Of a stretch of DNA of 37,625 bases, positions 36,171 through 37,625 are shown piece by piece. Numbering within the stretch: the first letter of the stretch is position 1; each line of letters opens with the position of its first letter. The notes under the pieces were generated by a model. The model was given only the letters and a program-made list of their open reading frames with translations, was not told the origin of the DNA and did no database searches. The translations under genes and the position numbers were made by a program. Source of the stretch: Paracoccaceae bacterium (GTDB lineage Bacteria; Pseudomonadota; Alphaproteobacteria; Rhodobacterales; Rhodobacteraceae). The DNA lies in assembly GCA_003567315.1 (NCBI GenBank), contig PWZT01000009.1, forward strand, positions 1-37,625, read 5' to 3'.

Positions 36171-37106
36171 ATGGCGCGCAAGATCATCATCGACACCGAC
36201 CCCGGCCAGGATGACGCGGTGGCGATCCTGCTGGCGCTCGCCTCGCCCGAGCTGGAGCTTCTGGGCATCACCTGCGTGGCCGGGAATGTCCCGCTGGAGC
36301 TGACCGCGAAAAACGCGCGGATTGTCTGTGAGTTGGCAGGGCGGCCCGAGACGCGCGTCTTCGCCGGATGCGACCGCCCGCTGCGGCGCAAGCTGGTCAC
36401 GGCCGAGCATGTGCATGGCAAGACCGGGCTCGATGGCATCGCCCTGTCCGACCCGACCATGAAGCTGCAAGACCAGCACGCCGTCGATTTCCTGATCGAG
36501 ACCTTGCGCGCCGAGCCTGCGGGCACGGTCACGCTCTGCCCTATCGCGCCGCTGACCAATATCGCGACCGCCTTCGAGCGCGCGCCCGACATCATCCCGC
36601 GCATTCAGGAAATCGTGCTGATGGGCGGGGCCTATTTCGAGGTCGGCAACATCACCCCCACGGCTGAGTTCAACATCTATGTGGACCCGGAGGCCGCCAA
36701 GATCGTCTTTGGCGCAGGCGTGCCGCTCACGGTCATGCCGCTCGATGTGACCCACAAGGCGCTCACGACGCGCGCGCGCGTCGAGGCGTTTCGCGCGCTG
36801 CCCGGTCGCGTCGGTCCTGCGGTGGCAAGCTGGACCGATTTCTTCGAGCGGTTCGACAAGGAGAAATACGGCTCCGACGGCGCGCCACTGCATGATCCCT
36901 GCACCATCGCCTATCTGCTCCAGCCCGAGTTGTTCTCGGGGCGCGAGATCAATGTCGAGATCGAGACAGTCTCCGATCTCACCCTCGGCATGAGCGTCGC
37001 CGATTGGTGGCGCGTGACTGACCGCCCGGCCAATGCGCGTTTCATCGGCGATGTGGATGCCGAAGGTTTCTTCGCGCTGCTGCTCGATCGCATCGCGCGG
37101 CTCTGA
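36171..37106 (+). CDS. Inosine-uridine-preferring nucleoside hydrolase family protein
   Basis: The 311-aa protein begins MARKIIIDTDPGQDDA, the calcium-binding DTDPGQDD motif (8-15) of nucleoside hydrolases, and has GNVPLELT, PLTNIATAFE, LMGGAYFEVGN-TP-AEFN and the late HDPCTIAYLL with the active-site His-Asp. These enzymes hydrolyse the N-glycosidic bond of nucleosides to base and ribose for salvage. Purine or pyrimidine preference cannot be told. The ATG at 36171 has AGGAG 8 bp upstream. The longer open frame from 35880 is rejected because it runs over ivd on the other strand. A LysR gene follows after 10 bp on the same strand. Confidence 0.93.
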   Translation: MARKIIIDTDPGQDDAVAILLALASPELELLGITCVAGNVPLELTAKNARIVCELAGRPETRVFAGCDRPLRRKLVTAEHVHGKTGLDGIALSDPTMKLQDQHAVDFLIETLRAEPAGTVTLCPIAPLTNIATAFERAPDIIPRIQEIVLMGGAYFEVGNITPTAEFNIYVDPEAAKIVFGAGVPLTVMPLDVTHKALTTRARVEAFRALPGRVGPAVASWTDFFERFDKEKYGSDGAPLHDPCTIAYLLQPELFSGREINVEIETVSDLTLGMSVADWWRVTDRPANARFIGDVDAEGFFALLLDRIARL

Positions 37107-37116
37107 TCCGGGTGCG

Positions 37117-37625
37117 ATGAAGATCACGCTGAAACAACTGCATTATTTCCGCGCGCTGGCGCAGACGCGCAATTTCGGGCGCGCGGCGGAACTCGTCAAT
37201 GTCACCCAGCCCGCGCTGTCGATGCAGATCCGCGAGTTGGAGGCCGCCCTTGGCGTGCAGCTTGTCGAACGCCTGCCGCGCGATCTGCGGCTGACGCGCG
37301 AGGGCCGCGCAGTGCTTGAGCGCACCGAGCGCGTGCTGTCCGAGGCGATGGAGCTTGAGGCTTCGGCCAAACATGCAAGCCTTGGCGCGGCGCTCAATGT
37401 CGGCATGATCCCGACTGTCGCGCCCTATCTTCTGGCCGGAACGCTGGCGCGGCTGCGCGCCGCCGATATCACCCGCGATCTGCGCCTGCGCGAGGCGCAG
37501 ACGGCCGATCTGCTGCTGGCGCTGCGCGATGGCAGGCTCGATGCAGTGGTGCTCGCTGATCCGCCGCAGGCCCCGGATCTGCATGTGCTGCCGCTCTTTC
37601 GCGATCATTTCCTGCTGGCAGGCTC
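37117..37625 (+). CDS. LysR-family transcriptional regulator, OxyR-like, 3' end cut by window
   Basis: The frame from ATG 37117 runs off the right edge after 169 codons. The N-terminus (KQLHYFRALAQTRNFGRAAE, then VTQPALSMQIRELEAALGVQLVER) is a LysR winged helix-turn-helix. The start of the effector domain, GMIPTVAPYLLAGTL and LREAQTADLLLALRDGRLDAVVLA, closely follows the OxyR pattern of IPTV-PYLLP and EAQT-LL-L--G-LD. In OxyR the redox-sensing cysteines lie further on, beyond this window, so a peroxide-sensor role cannot be tested here. It starts 10 bp after the nucleoside hydrolase gene and may be co-transcribed with it. Confidence 0.88.
   Translation, partial: MKITLKQLHYFRALAQTRNFGRAAELVNVTQPALSMQIRELEAALGVQLVERLPRDLRLTREGRAVLERTERVLSEAMELEASAKHASLGAALNVGMIPTVAPYLLAGTLARLRAADITRDLRLREAQTADLLLALRDGRLDAVVLADPPQAPDLHVLPLFRDHFLLAG

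Overview
The window reads as a chromosomal segment of a GC-rich alphaproteobacterium, most likely Rhodobacteraceae (Rhodobacterales). Three things support this: a complete 14-subunit Paracoccus/Rhodobacter-type complex I operon with small accessory genes between the subunits, the nuoN-birA-coaX-rnj arrangement typical of alphaproteobacteria, and a GC-rich intergenic palindrome of a kind I recall from many Rhodobacteraceae. No rRNA, tRNA, CRISPR, transposase or phage gene was found. No gene-free stretch exceeds about 240 bp.

Layout. (1) 1-3243, minus strand: the 5' part of an M20 amidohydrolase, then scpB and scpA (chromosome condensation) and ribE (riboflavin synthase). (2) 3421-7959, plus strand: a three-gene capsule locus, KpsS-like / Wza-type outer-membrane lipoprotein / KpsC-like. 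It has no ABC transporter or polymerase genes beside it. It ends at a convergent junction containing three tandem hairpins. (3) 8050-27638, minus strand: nuoA to nuoN in canonical order, interrupted by five non-subunit genes and followed closely by birA, coaX and rnj. A sigma70-like promoter precedes nuoA. Many junctions overlap, so much of this 19.6 kb could be one transcription unit. (4) 27879-36011, minus strand: a leucine/isovalerate (liu) degradation operon: ivd, DUF1622 membrane protein, LprI-like protein, mccB, mccA, a GST-family protein, HMG-CoA lyase and methylglutaconyl-CoA hydratase. A long imperfect palindrome separates mccB from mccA. (5) 36171-37625, plus strand: a nucleoside hydrolase and the start of an OxyR-like LysR regulator. 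The ivd/nucleoside-hydrolase divergent region carries three separate perfect inverted repeats, one of them directly at the predicted ivd start site.

How the genes fit together. The liu enzymes convert isovaleryl-CoA to acetyl-CoA and acetoacetate. MccA needs biotin, which the window's BirA could attach. Electrons from catabolism enter the respiratory chain through complex I. The most interesting unexplained material is the set of accessory genes inside nuo: an exported 100-aa protein, a DUF5337-like membrane protein, a DUF5333-like exported protein, a lipoprotein and a 71-aa coiled-coil protein. NuoE also carries a C-terminal helix-hairpin-helix-like extension. I found no obviously new defence or mobile system. 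The strongest leads are this accessory set and the operator-like palindromes.
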